DNA of 64,000 bases from UKL13-2 sp044229235 (GCA_044229235.1 JBGATH010000025.1:1-64000); one strand, 5' to 3'. Shown: positions 17,517 to 26,794, counted from the first letter of the stretch. A program made the numbers and translations. The notes: generated by a model not told the origin, from the sequence alone.

Positions 17517-18847
17517 GCGCGTCCACCATACCCTTTGGCGAGGCGCTTCGCTTCTGGCTCAAGCTCGGTTTCATTAGCTTCGGTGGCCCGGCCGGGCAGA
17601 TCGCCATCATGCATCGCGAACTGGTGGAGCAGAAACGCTGGATTTCGGAAAAGCGCTTCCTGCATGCGCTCAACTACTGCATGTTGCTGCCGGGGCCGGA
17701 AGCGCAGCAGCTGGCCACCTATGTCGGCTGGCTTATGCACGGCACCTGGGGTGGTATCGTCGCCGGCGCGCTATTCGTACTGCCGTCGCTGGCAATCCTG
17801 ATCGCGCTGTCGTGGATTTACATTTCCTTCGGCAGCGTGCCCGCGGTCGCAGGCGCGCTCAACGGCATCAAGCCTGCCGTCACCGCAATCGTCCTGTTCG
17901 CGGCCTGGCGCATCGGCTCGCGCACGCTGAAGAGTCCCGCGCTGGTCGCGATTGCGCTGCTGGCATTCGTGGCGATCTTCGCCGCCAACGTGCCATTCCC
18001 CGCCATCGTTCTTGGTGCCGCAATCCTCGGCGCCGTCGGCGGCAAGGTGGTTCCGAAGCAATTTGATTCCGGAGAGGCCACGCACCGTGCCGAGCGGGAT
18101 TCCCCGGCGCTCATCAGCGACCACACGCCGCCACCCTCGCACGCGATTTTTCGCTGGAGTCGATTCGGTGCTTACCTCACCGGCGGCATTGCCCTTTGGG
18201 CAGGCGCGATGGCCCTGCTGGCCTGGCACAGCGGCCTCGCCGGCACCTTGGCCCAGATGGGGTGGTTCTTCACCAAGGCGGCCCTGCTCACCTTCGGCGG
18301 CGCCTACGCCGTATTGCCCTACGTTTACCAGGGCGCGGTGGATAGCTTTCAGTGGCTCACGCCGCAGCAGATGATCGATGGCCTCGCCCTGGGCGAAACC
18401 ACGCCGGGCCCGCTGATCATGGTCGTGGCATTCGTTGGCTATGTAGGTGGCTGGACCACGGCGGTGCTCGGAGCCGATAACCTGTTCGCCGGCGCCGCCC
18501 TGGCCGCCGGCGTGGTGACCTACTTTACCTTCCTGCCCTCCTTCCTGTTCATCCTGGTCGGCGGCCCACTTGTGGAGTCCACCCACGGGCAGTTGCATTT
18601 CACCGCACCGCTTACCGCGATCACCGCCGCGGTGGTCGGCGTCATCGTCAACCTCGGGATGTTCTTCGCATGGAAAGTATGGTGGCCGCAGGCCTCGGCC
18701 GCCCAACCGTTTGCCGGCACCGTGGAATGGTTTTCGATCGCGCTGACGGTCGTCGCCGCAGTTGCACTCATGCGCTTCAAGGTCGGCGTCATTCCCGTCA
18801 TCGCCGCCTGCGCACTGGCCGGCATCTGCCGCGGGCTGCTGGGCTAG
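17513..18847 (+). CDS. chrA: Chromate transporter ChrA
   Basis: 444-residue, long-chain CHR-superfamily protein with two homologous halves. The first starts FWLKLGFISFGGPAGQIAIMH and contains MLLPGPEAQQLATYVGW. The second carries the matching FFTKAALLTFGGAYAVLPYV and LALGETTPGPLIMVVAFVGY. About ten membrane segments. Exports chromate by proton-driven antiport in characterised relatives. Coupled to the rhodanese-ChrB gene. Its last four bases overlap the end of moaC on the other strand. Confidence 0.92.
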   Translation: MSASTIPFGEALRFWLKLGFISFGGPAGQIAIMHRELVEQKRWISEKRFLHALNYCMLLPGPEAQQLATYVGWLMHGTWGGIVAGALFVLPSLAILIALSWIYISFGSVPAVAGALNGIKPAVTAIVLFAAWRIGSRTLKSPALVAIALLAFVAIFAANVPFPAIVLGAAILGAVGGKVVPKQFDSGEATHRAERDSPALISDHTPPPSHAIFRWSRFGAYLTGGIALWAGAMALLAWHSGLAGTLAQMGWFFTKAALLTFGGAYAVLPYVYQGAVDSFQWLTPQQMIDGLALGETTPGPLIMVVAFVGYVGGWTTAVLGADNLFAGAALAAGVVTYFTFLPSFLFILVGGPLVESTHGQLHFTAPLTAITAAVVGVIVNLGMFFAWKVWWPQASAAQPFAGTVEWFSIALTVVAAVALMRFKVGVIPVIAACALAGICRGLLG

Positions 18848-19332
18848 GTTACGGTGTAGTCGCCCGACTTGCCGCCGCGCTTCTCCAGCAGGTGGATGTC
18901 CGAGATCACCATGCCGCGATCGACCGCCTTGACCATGTCGTAAATCGTCAGCAGGCCGGCGTTGACCGCCATCAGCGCTTCCATTTCCACGCCGGTGCGG
19001 CCAATGGTCTGCACCGTGGCACGGCACTCGATCGACAGGCTGGCGGCGTCGGATACAAACTCGATCGCCACATTGGTAATCGAAAGCGGGTGCGCCAGCG
19101 GGATCAGATCCGGTGTGCGCTTGGCGCCCTGTATGGCAGCGACACGGGCAATCCCCAGCACGTCGCCTTTCATTGCGCTGCCACTGCGGATCAACTCAAA
19201 CGTTGCCGCCAGCATGCTGATGCGCCCGCTGGCCGTCGCCGTTCGGCGGGTCTCGGTCTTGTCGCCGACATCCACCATATGCGCTTGGCCACGATCGTCA
19301 AAGTGATTGAGCTTTTGCTTCGTATCATCCAT
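18844..19332 (-). CDS. moaC: Cyclic pyranopterin monophosphate synthase MoaC
   Basis: Second step of molybdenum cofactor synthesis, making cyclic pyranopterin monophosphate. 162 residues with the family blocks LNHFDDRGQAHMVDVGDK, KRTPDLIPLAHPL (active-site region), GVEMEALMAVNAGLLTIYDM and LLEKRGGKSG. I chose the ATG at 19332 (MDDTKQKLNHF); the ORF upstream adds 17 unsupported residues. Overlaps chrA tail to tail by four bases and is divergent from the BepA-like gene. Confidence 0.93.
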   Translation of the reverse strand: MDDTKQKLNHFDDRGQAHMVDVGDKTETRRTATASGRISMLAATFELIRSGSAMKGDVLGIARVAAIQGAKRTPDLIPLAHPLSITNVAIEFVSDAASLSIECRATVQTIGRTGVEMEALMAVNAGLLTIYDMVKAVDRGMVISDIHLLEKRGGKSGDYTVT

Positions 19333-19513
19333 GGTCTCGTCCGAAATGTCCTGGTCCGACGTGCGGCAAGTGCGTTGGTACAATGCAAGGCTGGTGAATT
19401 CATTCGGGCATCGCGGGTACCTTCCGGGAACCGAACCAGGCCTTGTGGGCCTAAGGATTCATGATTCCCAATACAGCAATGCCCGCCAGCAGCAACAGAC
19501 TTCCGAAAGTTGC

Positions 19514-21106
19514 ATGAAACTGCATCACGCGATATCCCGGCCTTCCCCGTCCACTTCGCCGCCCATCAAGCGCCGCGCAGCCATTCTGGCGGTGCTCGCC
19601 TGCCTGGCATTGCCGGGTTCGCTGCATGCCGACGGGCTGCCGGATCTGGGCGATGCCTCCGATGCCAGCATTTCCGAGCTGCAGGAAAGGAATATCGGCA
19701 AGCGCATTATGCTGGAAGTGCGCGGCGACCGGGCGTTCGTCGATGATGCGGAACTGCAGGACTACATCATGTCGATCGGCAATCGCCTGGTCGCCGCCAG
19801 CCGCGGCGCAACCAACGACAACCGGCGCGATTTCGAGTTCTTCCTGCTCAATGATGAATCCATCAACGCGTTCGCGCTGCTCGGCGGCTTTGTGGGAACG
19901 CATACCGGCCTGTTGCTGGCCACGCAGAATGAGTCCGAGCTTGCCGGTGTGCTCGGTCACGAAATCTCTCATATCCTGCAACGGCACCAGTCGCGCGGCG
20001 CCGATGCGCAGCGCAAAGGCAGCTACATGCAGTTGCTGGGCCTGGCGGCGGCCATTCTCGCGGCTCGCTCAAATTCGCCTTCCAGCGGGCAAGCCACCGA
20101 GGCCGCGATCATGGGCACGGCCGCGCTCCAGTACCAGAACCAGCTCGACTACAGCCGCGAATTCGAGCGCGAGGCAGACCGGCTGGGCATCCAGGTGATG
20201 TCGCGGGCCGGGTTTGATCCGCAAGGCATGGTGGCTTTTTTCGAAAGATTGCTGCGCGCCAACCGCCACAATGACGGCAAGGCGCCCGGCTACCTGCGCA
20301 CCCACCCGCTGACCACCGAACGCATTGCCGACATGCAAAACCGGGTGGACCAGCTCGGGCCGGAAGCCAAACGCGCGGTGCCTGACAGCCTCGAATACAA
20401 GTTTGCCCAGGCCAAGTCGCGCGTGGTGGGCATGAACGCCAAGGACGCCGTGACATTTTTCCGCGGCGAAGTCGCACAGCGTACCGTGCTGCGCAATCGC
20501 GCCGACATTTATGGCCTGGCGCTGTCGCTGGCGCGCGCCCGAGATTTCGATGCCGCCGAAAAGGAACTCAACTCGATTCGCGGCACGCCTAACCCGTGGC
20601 TGCTCAATCTCGCCGCGGAGATACAGGTGGGCAAGCGCAACTGGCCCGAGGCGATCAAGCAGTACCGGGCCGGCATGCTCGCCTACCCGCAGGACCGTGC
20701 GCTGTTTTACGGCTACATCGACACCCTATACGAAGCCGGCCAGGTGGATGTCGCCCTGACGCAGTTGAACGAACGCCTGAAGAATGTGACCGACGACGCG
20801 CGAACCTATGAGTTGGCGGCCAAAGGCTATGAGCGCCAGAACAAGCGCCTGGCGCAGCATCGCGCCATCGCCGAGGCCTATTTCCGCAAAGGCAACCTGC
20901 TCGGTGCGGTCGAGCAGATGGAAATTGCCGTGAAGGCCAAGGATGGCGATTTCTATGAAGTTTCCAGCGCCGAATCGCGGCTGCGGGAATTGAAGCTCGC
21001 GTTCCGCAATCGCCCGCTCATGCCCGGTGAAAAGAAGGACACACCGCGCGACCGCGACGATGATCGCGAGACCCGTCCGCTGGCGGGCCGTGCCGCGCAT
21101 GGCTGA
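19514..21106 (+). CDS. BepA-like periplasmic M48 metalloprotease with TPRs
   Basis: 530 residues: a signal peptide at about residues 18-40 (AAILAVLACLALPGSLHA), then an M48 zinc protease domain with HEISH at about 149-153 and the third ligand region EFEREADRLG. TPR-like helices run to the C-terminus. This layout is that of BepA/YfgC, which degrades or helps assemble outer-membrane proteins such as LptD. I start at the ATG at 19514 (MKLHHAISRP); the upstream extension is not plausible. Its end overlaps soxX by eight bases. Confidence 0.85.
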   Translation: MKLHHAISRPSPSTSPPIKRRAAILAVLACLALPGSLHADGLPDLGDASDASISELQERNIGKRIMLEVRGDRAFVDDAELQDYIMSIGNRLVAASRGATNDNRRDFEFFLLNDESINAFALLGGFVGTHTGLLLATQNESELAGVLGHEISHILQRHQSRGADAQRKGSYMQLLGLAAAILAARSNSPSSGQATEAAIMGTAALQYQNQLDYSREFEREADRLGIQVMSRAGFDPQGMVAFFERLLRANRHNDGKAPGYLRTHPLTTERIADMQNRVDQLGPEAKRAVPDSLEYKFAQAKSRVVGMNAKDAVTFFRGEVAQRTVLRNRADIYGLALSLARARDFDAAEKELNSIRGTPNPWLLNLAAEIQVGKRNWPEAIKQYRAGMLAYPQDRALFYGYIDTLYEAGQVDVALTQLNERLKNVTDDARTYELAAKGYERQNKRLAQHRAIAEAYFRKGNLLGAVEQMEIAVKAKDGDFYEVSSAESRLRELKLAFRNRPLMPGEKKDTPRDRDDDRETRPLAGRAAHG

Positions 21107-21449
21107 GGGCAAGCGCTTCGCCTGCCTGGCCACAGGATTTCTGCTGGCGTTGCCGGCGATGGCGCAGGATGCGGTGGACACCGGCCGCCGCGTGTTCGCC
21201 AATCCCGACAAGGGCAATTGCATCGCCTGCCACCTGGTGCCGGCAGATGCCGGCCTGAAAAGTTTTTCCCGCATCGGGCCCTCGCTTGCCGATGTCAAAA
21301 CCCGCATCCCGGATCGTGCACGGCTGCGCGCGATCGTCTGGGACCCGGTCGCGAGCCAGCCCGGCACGGTGATGCCGCCTTACGGCCGCAACCGCATCCT
21401 GACTGAGGCCGAGATTGACGCTGTGGTCGCTTATCTGGAGACCCTTTAG
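21099..21449 (+). CDS. soxX: Sulfur-oxidation c-type cytochrome SoxX
   Basis: 116 residues: a signal peptide (FACLATGFLLALPAMAQ), one haem c site CIACH (Cys41-His45) and a methionine ligand in GTVMPPYGRN (Met92). This is the small monohaem subunit of SoxXA, which joins thiosulfate to SoxY in the periplasm. Start at the ATG at 21099, eight bases inside the end of the BepA-like gene; soxA begins right after the stop. No soxYZ, soxB or soxCD is in the window. Confidence 0.85.
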   Translation: MAEGKRFACLATGFLLALPAMAQDAVDTGRRVFANPDKGNCIACHLVPADAGLKSFSRIGPSLADVKTRIPDRARLRAIVWDPVASQPGTVMPPYGRNRILTEAEIDAVVAYLETL

Positions 21450-21450
21450 C

Positions 21451-22296
21451 GTGCGGTCGGGCCATTGGCTATTTGCGGCCGCGCTGGCGTCGGTTTCAAC
21501 CGCCGCCAGCGCCCAGGCTGCGCCCGAGCAGGACCGCCAGGCGATCATTCAATCCATCAAGCAACGGTTTCCGGGCGCCTCGCCCAGCGAGTGGACGATC
21601 GGCGCCGAGGGGCTGACCGCCACACCGGGCGATGTCGTGACCGCCATCCCCTTCAATGCCGAAAACGCCACCAACAGCGCCGATATCCTCGCGATCGGCC
21701 GCAAGACATGGGAGCGCAAATTCAAGAACGGCAAATCGATGGCATCCTGTTTCCCCAACGTCGGCAAGCGCGTTGCGGCCACCTACCCCCAATTCGATGC
21801 CAAGAGCAAGCAGGTGATCACGCTGGAGGGGGCCATCAACCGCTGCCTGCAGTTGCACCGCGAGCCGGAAATCGACTTCGCCAACCAGGCCCTCATGGGC
21901 CCCTTGTCGGCCTATCTGCGCAGCCTGTCCGACGGGCAGAAACTGGCGGTTCGCATCGGCACCGCCGGCGCACGCGACCGATACGATGGCGGCAAGGCCC
22001 TGTTCCAGCGTCGCATCGGGCAATTCAACTATGCCTGCGCATCTTGTCACGTGCAGCACGCCGGCGGCCTGTACGGTTCATCCGGCTTGTCGCCGGCCGT
22101 CGGCCAGGCTGCCAACTGGCCCAGGCTCGAGCCGGGAGGTAAGGTGCGAACCCTGCAGATGCAGTTTCAGCGTTGCATGACGCGTGCGCGCGCCGAGCCG
22201 TTTGCACTTGGCTCGGACGAGCTCAACAATCTCGAGTATTTCCTCACCTACCTGTCAAACGGCCTGGCCATGAAAACGCTGCCGACGCAGCGCTAG
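21451..22296 (+). CDS. soxA: SoxA, monohaem type
   Basis: Catalytic subunit of SoxXA. 281 residues from a GTG one base after the soxX stop; a signal peptide ends near SAQA. Only one haem motif is present: CASCH at 196-200. Where dihaem SoxA proteins have a first CxxCH, this one has two lone cysteines (SCFPNVG, Cys100, and RCLQLH, Cys132), the pattern of monohaem SoxA in which they form a disulfide. The catalytic cysteine, persulfidated in characterised SoxA, is in FQRCMTRAR (Cys242). Confidence 0.85.
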   Translation: MRSGHWLFAAALASVSTAASAQAAPEQDRQAIIQSIKQRFPGASPSEWTIGAEGLTATPGDVVTAIPFNAENATNSADILAIGRKTWERKFKNGKSMASCFPNVGKRVAATYPQFDAKSKQVITLEGAINRCLQLHREPEIDFANQALMGPLSAYLRSLSDGQKLAVRIGTAGARDRYDGGKALFQRRIGQFNYACASCHVQHAGGLYGSSGLSPAVGQAANWPRLEPGGKVRTLQMQFQRCMTRARAEPFALGSDELNNLEYFLTYLSNGLAMKTLPTQR

Positions 22297-22421
22297 CCGG
22301 ACGCGGACGTAACAAGAAATTTACGTTAGTCGCCAAAGCAAACGGCGTGCGGCGGCCAGCCGGGCAGGTGCCCCGCTAGAATAGCGGTATCCGGACCCTT
22401 TAGCCGACTGCCACCACCTCC

Positions 22422-23651
22422 ATGCCATTCCTGAAAAAGCTGTTTGCCTTCCTGTTTCGCGCCAAGGTACTGGTCCCCCTGCTGCTGGTCGGCGGGATCG
22501 CCGTCGGCGGCTGGTACATGCAACAAAAGGCGGGAAAGGTCAACGCCGAGCGTTATCGCACGGCAGCCGTCGATAAAGGCACCGTCCAGCAACGCATCAC
22601 CGCCAACGGCACACTCAATCCGGTTACGGTCGTCAATGTCGGCACGCAGGTGTCGGGGACCGTCATCAAGCTATACACGGATTACAACCAGCCGGTAAAG
22701 GCCGGGCAGGTGCTGCTGGAACTGGACCCGGCGCTTATCAAGGCCTCGATCGCCCAGATCGAAGCCAACCTGCGATCGGCCGAAGCCACCCAGCGCCTCG
22801 CTGAGAGCACGCTCAAGCGCAACCAGGAGCTGGTCGCAAAGGGATTCATTTCACCGGCCACGCTGGAACAGAACCAGAAGGAAGTGGATGTGGCCAAGGC
22901 AAGCGTGGCACAGGTCAAGTCCCAGCTGGATCGCGAGCGGACCAATCTGGCCTACACCATCATCCGTTCGCCGATCAATGGCACGGTGATCGACCGCAAG
23001 ATCGACGTCGGCCAGACAGTGGCGGCCAGTTTCAGTACGCCGACCTTGTTCCAGATCGCCAAGGACCTGCAGAGCATGCAAATCGACACCAGCGTGGCCG
23101 AGGCCGACGTCGGGCGCCTCAAGGACGGCATGCCGATCCGCTTCACGGTGGACGCATACCCCGAGCGCGAATTCCAGGGAAAGATCCGCATGGTGCGCCT
23201 TAACCCGACCATCCAGCAAAACGTGGTGACCTATAACGTCATCGTCGATGTGCAGAACGAAGGTAACCTGCTCAAGCCCGGCATGACGGCGCAGGTATCG
23301 ATGGTGGTGGCGACGCGCGCGGACGTGGTGCGCATTCCCAATGCCGCGCTGCGCTTCAAGCCGCCGCGGGATGACAGCAAGAAGGATGACACCAAGAAAA
23401 AGCCTGCAGAGGCCAAACCCGCTGCAGCACCGGAAGCACGCGGCGACGGCGGCAAGGCCGAAGAAGGCGCAGCCCGCTTGCGCCGTCCGCCGACGCGCGT
23501 CTACAAAGTCAACGACAAGGGCGAACTGGTGGCGGTGGACATTCAGACGGGCGTGGCCAGCAACCAGTTCACCGAGGTTCTGTCGGGTGATATCAAGCCA
23601 GGAGACGAACTGGTGGTGCGCGATGTTCTCGACAAGAATGCGAAGAAGTGA
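22422..23651 (+). CDS. MacA-like periplasmic adaptor of an ABC exporter
   Basis: 409-residue membrane fusion protein. One N-terminal membrane anchor (residues 12-28), a barrel-sandwich (lipoyl-like) domain with GTQVSGTVIKLY, a helical hairpin (about 95-165) and β-barrel domains follow. Near residues 315-355 there is a lysine/alanine-rich low-complexity insert (KKDDTKKKPAEAKPAAAP) that is unusual for MacA. It links the inner-membrane ABC transporter to an outer-membrane channel; none is encoded here. Followed by a palindromic repeat and the ATPase gene. Confidence 0.85.
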   Translation: MPFLKKLFAFLFRAKVLVPLLLVGGIAVGGWYMQQKAGKVNAERYRTAAVDKGTVQQRITANGTLNPVTVVNVGTQVSGTVIKLYTDYNQPVKAGQVLLELDPALIKASIAQIEANLRSAEATQRLAESTLKRNQELVAKGFISPATLEQNQKEVDVAKASVAQVKSQLDRERTNLAYTIIRSPINGTVIDRKIDVGQTVAASFSTPTLFQIAKDLQSMQIDTSVAEADVGRLKDGMPIRFTVDAYPEREFQGKIRMVRLNPTIQQNVVTYNVIVDVQNEGNLLKPGMTAQVSMVVATRADVVRIPNAALRFKPPRDDSKKDDTKKKPAEAKPAAAPEARGDGGKAEEGAARLRRPPTRVYKVNDKGELVAVDIQTGVASNQFTEVLSGDIKPGDELVVRDVLDKNAKK

Positions 23652-23666
23652 ACACGGCAATGACAT

Positions 23667-23734
23667 CAAACTCCAGTATTGGCGCGCCTTTCAGGCAGGA
23701 AATGCCCGGGAAGGCGCGCCAATGCTGGAGTTTT
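23667..23734. repeat. Palindromic intergenic repeat, copy 3
   Basis: Arms caaactccagtattggcgcg and gcgccaatgctggagttt, inner arms cctttcaggc/cccgggaagg, loop aggaaatg. It lies inside the exporter operon, 15 bases after the adaptor stop and 20 before the ATPase start, where an RNA hairpin could separate the mRNAs or change their relative levels. Confidence 0.75.
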
Positions 23735-23754
23735 GCTGAGCGGGCAGGCTGAGC

Positions 23755-24480
23755 ATGTCTGCCCTGCCCGCCACCGATACCCGGCCGCTGATTGAACTGG
23801 CGAACATCTGCAAGAGCTACTTTTCGGCGGACGTCGAGACACCGGTGCTGCACGGCGTCAATGTCCGGATTTTTAACGGCGAGTTTGTCGCCATCATGGG
23901 TCAGTCCGGCTCCGGCAAATCCACGCTCATGAACCTGCTCGGGTGCCTGGACACCCCCACCTCGGGAAACTACGTCCTCAATGGCAAGGAAGTGGCACGG
24001 CTCAACGACAACGAGCTCGCCAGCGTCCGCAACCAGACCATTGGTTTCGTCTTCCAGGGATTCAACCTCCTCAAGCGCATGCCGCTGGTGGACAACGTCG
24101 CCCTGCCCCTGCTGTACGCCGGCGTGAGCATGGCCGAAGCCCGCAAGCGCGCCACCGCAAAGCTGGAACAGACCGGTCTTGGCAAGTTCACCAAACGACT
24201 GCCCAACCAGATATCCGGCGGGCAGCAACAGCGCGTGGCGATCGCGCGCGCACTGGTATGCGACCCGTCGCTGATCCTTGCCGACGAACCAACGGGCAAC
24301 CTGGACACGGCCACCAGCAAGGAAATCATGGAGCTGTTCACGCGACTCAATACCGAGCAGAACATGACGATCCTCATCGTCACCCACGAACCCGATGTCG
24401 CGCGCTATGCGAAGCGGCTGGTGCGGCTGAAGGATGGACTGGTCACGTATGACGGGCCGGTGGCGGATGCGCACCTTTGA
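23755..24480 (+). CDS. MacB-like ABC transporter ATP-binding protein
   Basis: 241 residues with Walker A GQSGSGKST (49-57), Q-loop FQGFNLL, signature ISGGQQQRVAIARAL and Walker B LILADEPTGNLD. This is the LolD/MacB class of ATPases. In E. coli MacB the ATPase and permease are one protein; here they are separate genes. It would power the FtsX-type permease at 24648. Confidence 0.93.
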   Translation: MSALPATDTRPLIELANICKSYFSADVETPVLHGVNVRIFNGEFVAIMGQSGSGKSTLMNLLGCLDTPTSGNYVLNGKEVARLNDNELASVRNQTIGFVFQGFNLLKRMPLVDNVALPLLYAGVSMAEARKRATAKLEQTGLGKFTKRLPNQISGGQQQRVAIARALVCDPSLILADEPTGNLDTATSKEIMELFTRLNTEQNMTILIVTHEPDVARYAKRLVRLKDGLVTYDGPVADAHL

Positions 24481-24495
24481 AACAGGACTGAAATC

Positions 24496-24651
24496 ATGAA
24501 TTTCATGCTGGCGATGGTTGAAGCGTCTCACGCCATGAGCACTGCCGGGAGCGCACGGCGGCAGGACTCTGCGAGCGCAGCGAGTGGAGTGCGCCCAGCG
24601 CGATCCGGCATGGGTGCTCATGTCCACGGCCTCCGCAGGAGACAAAAATGA
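24496..24651 (+). other. Partial duplicate of the permease 5' end, forming a 51-codon ORF
   Basis: The first 46 bases match the start of the permease gene 152 bases downstream at 41 of 46 positions: MNFMLAMVEASHAMS against MNFMQVMVEAFRAMS. After that the frame runs through 106 bases of unrelated sequence containing the partly palindromic gcgagcgcagcgagtgg. It stops with a TGA overlapping the permease ATG (ATGA). It could be a scar of a duplication plus insertion, or it may act as a translated leader coupled to the permease. Nothing shows that it is expressed. Confidence 0.5.
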
Positions 24652-25871
24652 ATTTCATGCAGGTGATGGTTGAAGCATTTCGCGCCATGAGCATGAACCG
24701 GCTGCGCGCCGGACTGACCATGCTTGGCATCATCATCGGCGTCGGCGCGGTGGTGCTGATGCTGGCAATCGGCGAATCGGTGCGCATGGACATCAACCAG
24801 CGCATTTCGGCGATGGGCTCAAATCTGTTCATCATTTTCCCCGGATCGCAGACTTCCAATGGCGTTCGCGCCGGTCGCGGCGCGGCACAGACGCTGACAC
24901 AGGCCGACGCGCAGGCGCTGGCGGGGGTCGACAATGTGCAATACAGCGCGCCGATCCTTTCACAGCCGTTCCAGCTGGCAGCGGGTAACAACAACTGGAA
25001 CGCGATGATCTACGGCGTCACACCGGATTATTTCTCGATCAAGACCTGGGAGACCGATAGCGGCAGCCTGTTTGGCGATGTGGAGATGCGCTCGATCTCG
25101 CGCGTGGCCGTGCTGGGCCGCACCGTGGCGCAAAACCTGTACGGCGAAATGAACCCCATCGGACAGACGGTACGCATTCGCAATAAACCTTTTGAAGTCA
25201 TCGGCGTGCTGAGCGACAAAGGCAGCGACCTCGGCGGCGGCGACCAGGACGACGCCGTGTTCATCCCGCTGTCCACGGCGCGCCAGCAGTTGATCCGCAC
25301 CTGGTTCCCCGGCAGCGTAAACCTCATCATGGTGCAGGCCGCAGCCGCCGACCGCATGAAGGATGTCGAATACGATCTGCGGCAAACCCTGCGCATCCGC
25401 CACCGCATCCGCGAGGACCAGGAGGACGATTTCACGGTGCGCGACCTGTCGGCCATCGCCGAAGCCGCGCAAGGCATCGCCACCATGCTCACACTGTTGT
25501 TGGGCGCGATCGGCTCCATCTCGCTCATTGTCGGCGGCATCGGCATCATGAACATCATGCTGGTATCGGTGACCGAGCGGACGCGTGAAATCGGCATTCG
25601 CATGGCACTGGGCGCCAAGCGCCGCGACGTGCTGCTGCAGTTCCTCACCGAGGCCATTGTCATCTGCGTGTGCGGTGGTGCCGCCGGCGTGGCGCTGGCG
25701 TATGGCGGCAGCGTGGCGGTCACCAAATTTTCGCCGCTGGCAGTGAGCATTTCTGCCACCGGTATCGCCATCGCGTTCACATTCTCCGCGGTAATCGGCG
25801 TGTTCTTCGGGTTTTATCCCGCCAAGCGCGCTTCGGCGTTGAAGCCGGTGGAAGCGTTACGCTACGAATGA
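24648..25871 (+). CDS. MacB-like ABC transporter permease (FtsX family)
   Basis: 407 residues. An N-terminal membrane segment (about 20-42), a large periplasmic domain to about 280, and three C-terminal membrane segments with GGIGIMNIMLVSVTERTREIGIRMALGAKRRD, split here by its two halves, are diagnostic of MacB/FtsX permeases. Mechanotransmission by this type drives export of periplasmic substrates through an adaptor. AGGAGAC stands before the ATG. Third member of the adaptor-ATPase-permease set; a methyltransferase gene follows after 13 bases. Confidence 0.9.
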   Translation: MNFMQVMVEAFRAMSMNRLRAGLTMLGIIIGVGAVVLMLAIGESVRMDINQRISAMGSNLFIIFPGSQTSNGVRAGRGAAQTLTQADAQALAGVDNVQYSAPILSQPFQLAAGNNNWNAMIYGVTPDYFSIKTWETDSGSLFGDVEMRSISRVAVLGRTVAQNLYGEMNPIGQTVRIRNKPFEVIGVLSDKGSDLGGGDQDDAVFIPLSTARQQLIRTWFPGSVNLIMVQAAAADRMKDVEYDLRQTLRIRHRIREDQEDDFTVRDLSAIAEAAQGIATMLTLLLGAIGSISLIVGGIGIMNIMLVSVTERTREIGIRMALGAKRRDVLLQFLTEAIVICVCGGAAGVALAYGGSVAVTKFSPLAVSISATGIAIAFTFSAVIGVFFGFYPAKRASALKPVEALRYE

Positions 25872-25884
25872 TGGGCAGAAAGTC

Positions 25885-26706
25885 ATGAGCTTTCCCGGCA
25901 CGGAGTTTTATCACGACCGCAATCTAGGCTGGATTGCACGAGTCTATTGCCGGTTACTGGGAATACCGATCATCGGCCTGCGCATTCGCCTGCGCCGCCT
26001 GAAGCAACTCCTGCCGGCAAGCGCGACGACGATTCTCGATGCAGGCTGTGGCCGCGGCGTCATTTCGCGCACGCTCGCCAGGCATTACCCGTCAGCTTCC
26101 GTTGACGGCGTGGACCTGGACGAAAGTGCGCAGATAACCAACGCACAGCTCGCAGAAAAGATGGGGCTGCGCAACATTGCATTCAAAGTTGCGGACGTGA
26201 CCACCTATGTGCAGGACGGCAAGTACGACCTGATTGTGTCGGTAGACAACCTGGAACATGTGGAGAATGATCGGGCAGTGATCGCCGGTTTCCACCGTTC
26301 CATGAAGACCGATGGAACACTGGTGGTGCATGTGCCGCACTACTACCGGCGTTGGCCGGTATTCAAGTGGAGCAGGAATTTCGACGTTCCCGGGCACGTT
26401 CGGCCTGGCTACCACCTTCCGGAATTGATTGAGCGCGTACGCGGCGCCGGCTTCACCATCGAACGCTTCGGCTTCAGCTACGGGATGCTGGAGAACCTGA
26501 TCAACAATCTCTCCTATGCGATTACCGGGGCGCGCGAGCAACGCAAGGCGGTAATGGCTCTGCTGTTTCCGATACTCAATGTTCTGGCGTGGCTGGGCCA
26601 GTGGTCGAGGCCGGGAATGGGTGCGGGCGCATGGGTGATTGCGACCAAGCGGCAGGCTGCCGCGGCGGCCGAGCCGCCGGACGACGCCGGCGAGCCGCTG
26701 ACTTGA
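25885..26706 (+). CDS. Class I SAM-dependent methyltransferase
   Basis: 273 residues. Motif I ILDAGCGRG (50-58), then VDGVDLDES at strand 2 and DLIVSVDNLEHVEND at motif IV. The HVPHYYRRWPVFKWSRNFDVPGH segment and the hydrophobic patch toward the C-terminus (ALLFPILNVLAWL) suggest work near the membrane, for instance on a lipid-linked sugar or quinone. Follows the exporter permease by 13 bases and opens the plus-strand half of the glycan-like region. Confidence 0.75.
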   Translation: MSFPGTEFYHDRNLGWIARVYCRLLGIPIIGLRIRLRRLKQLLPASATTILDAGCGRGVISRTLARHYPSASVDGVDLDESAQITNAQLAEKMGLRNIAFKVADVTTYVQDGKYDLIVSVDNLEHVENDRAVIAGFHRSMKTDGTLVVHVPHYYRRWPVFKWSRNFDVPGHVRPGYHLPELIERVRGAGFTIERFGFSYGMLENLINNLSYAITGAREQRKAVMALLFPILNVLAWLGQWSRPGMGAGAWVIATKRQAAAAAEPPDDAGEPLT

Positions 26707-26794
26707 TTTCGGCAACCGTCCTGGCAATGCCTGTGGAACGCCGGCCGCTGCCGCGGCATTTGCGCCACCCGCTCTGACCGGATTGCCTCGCCGC

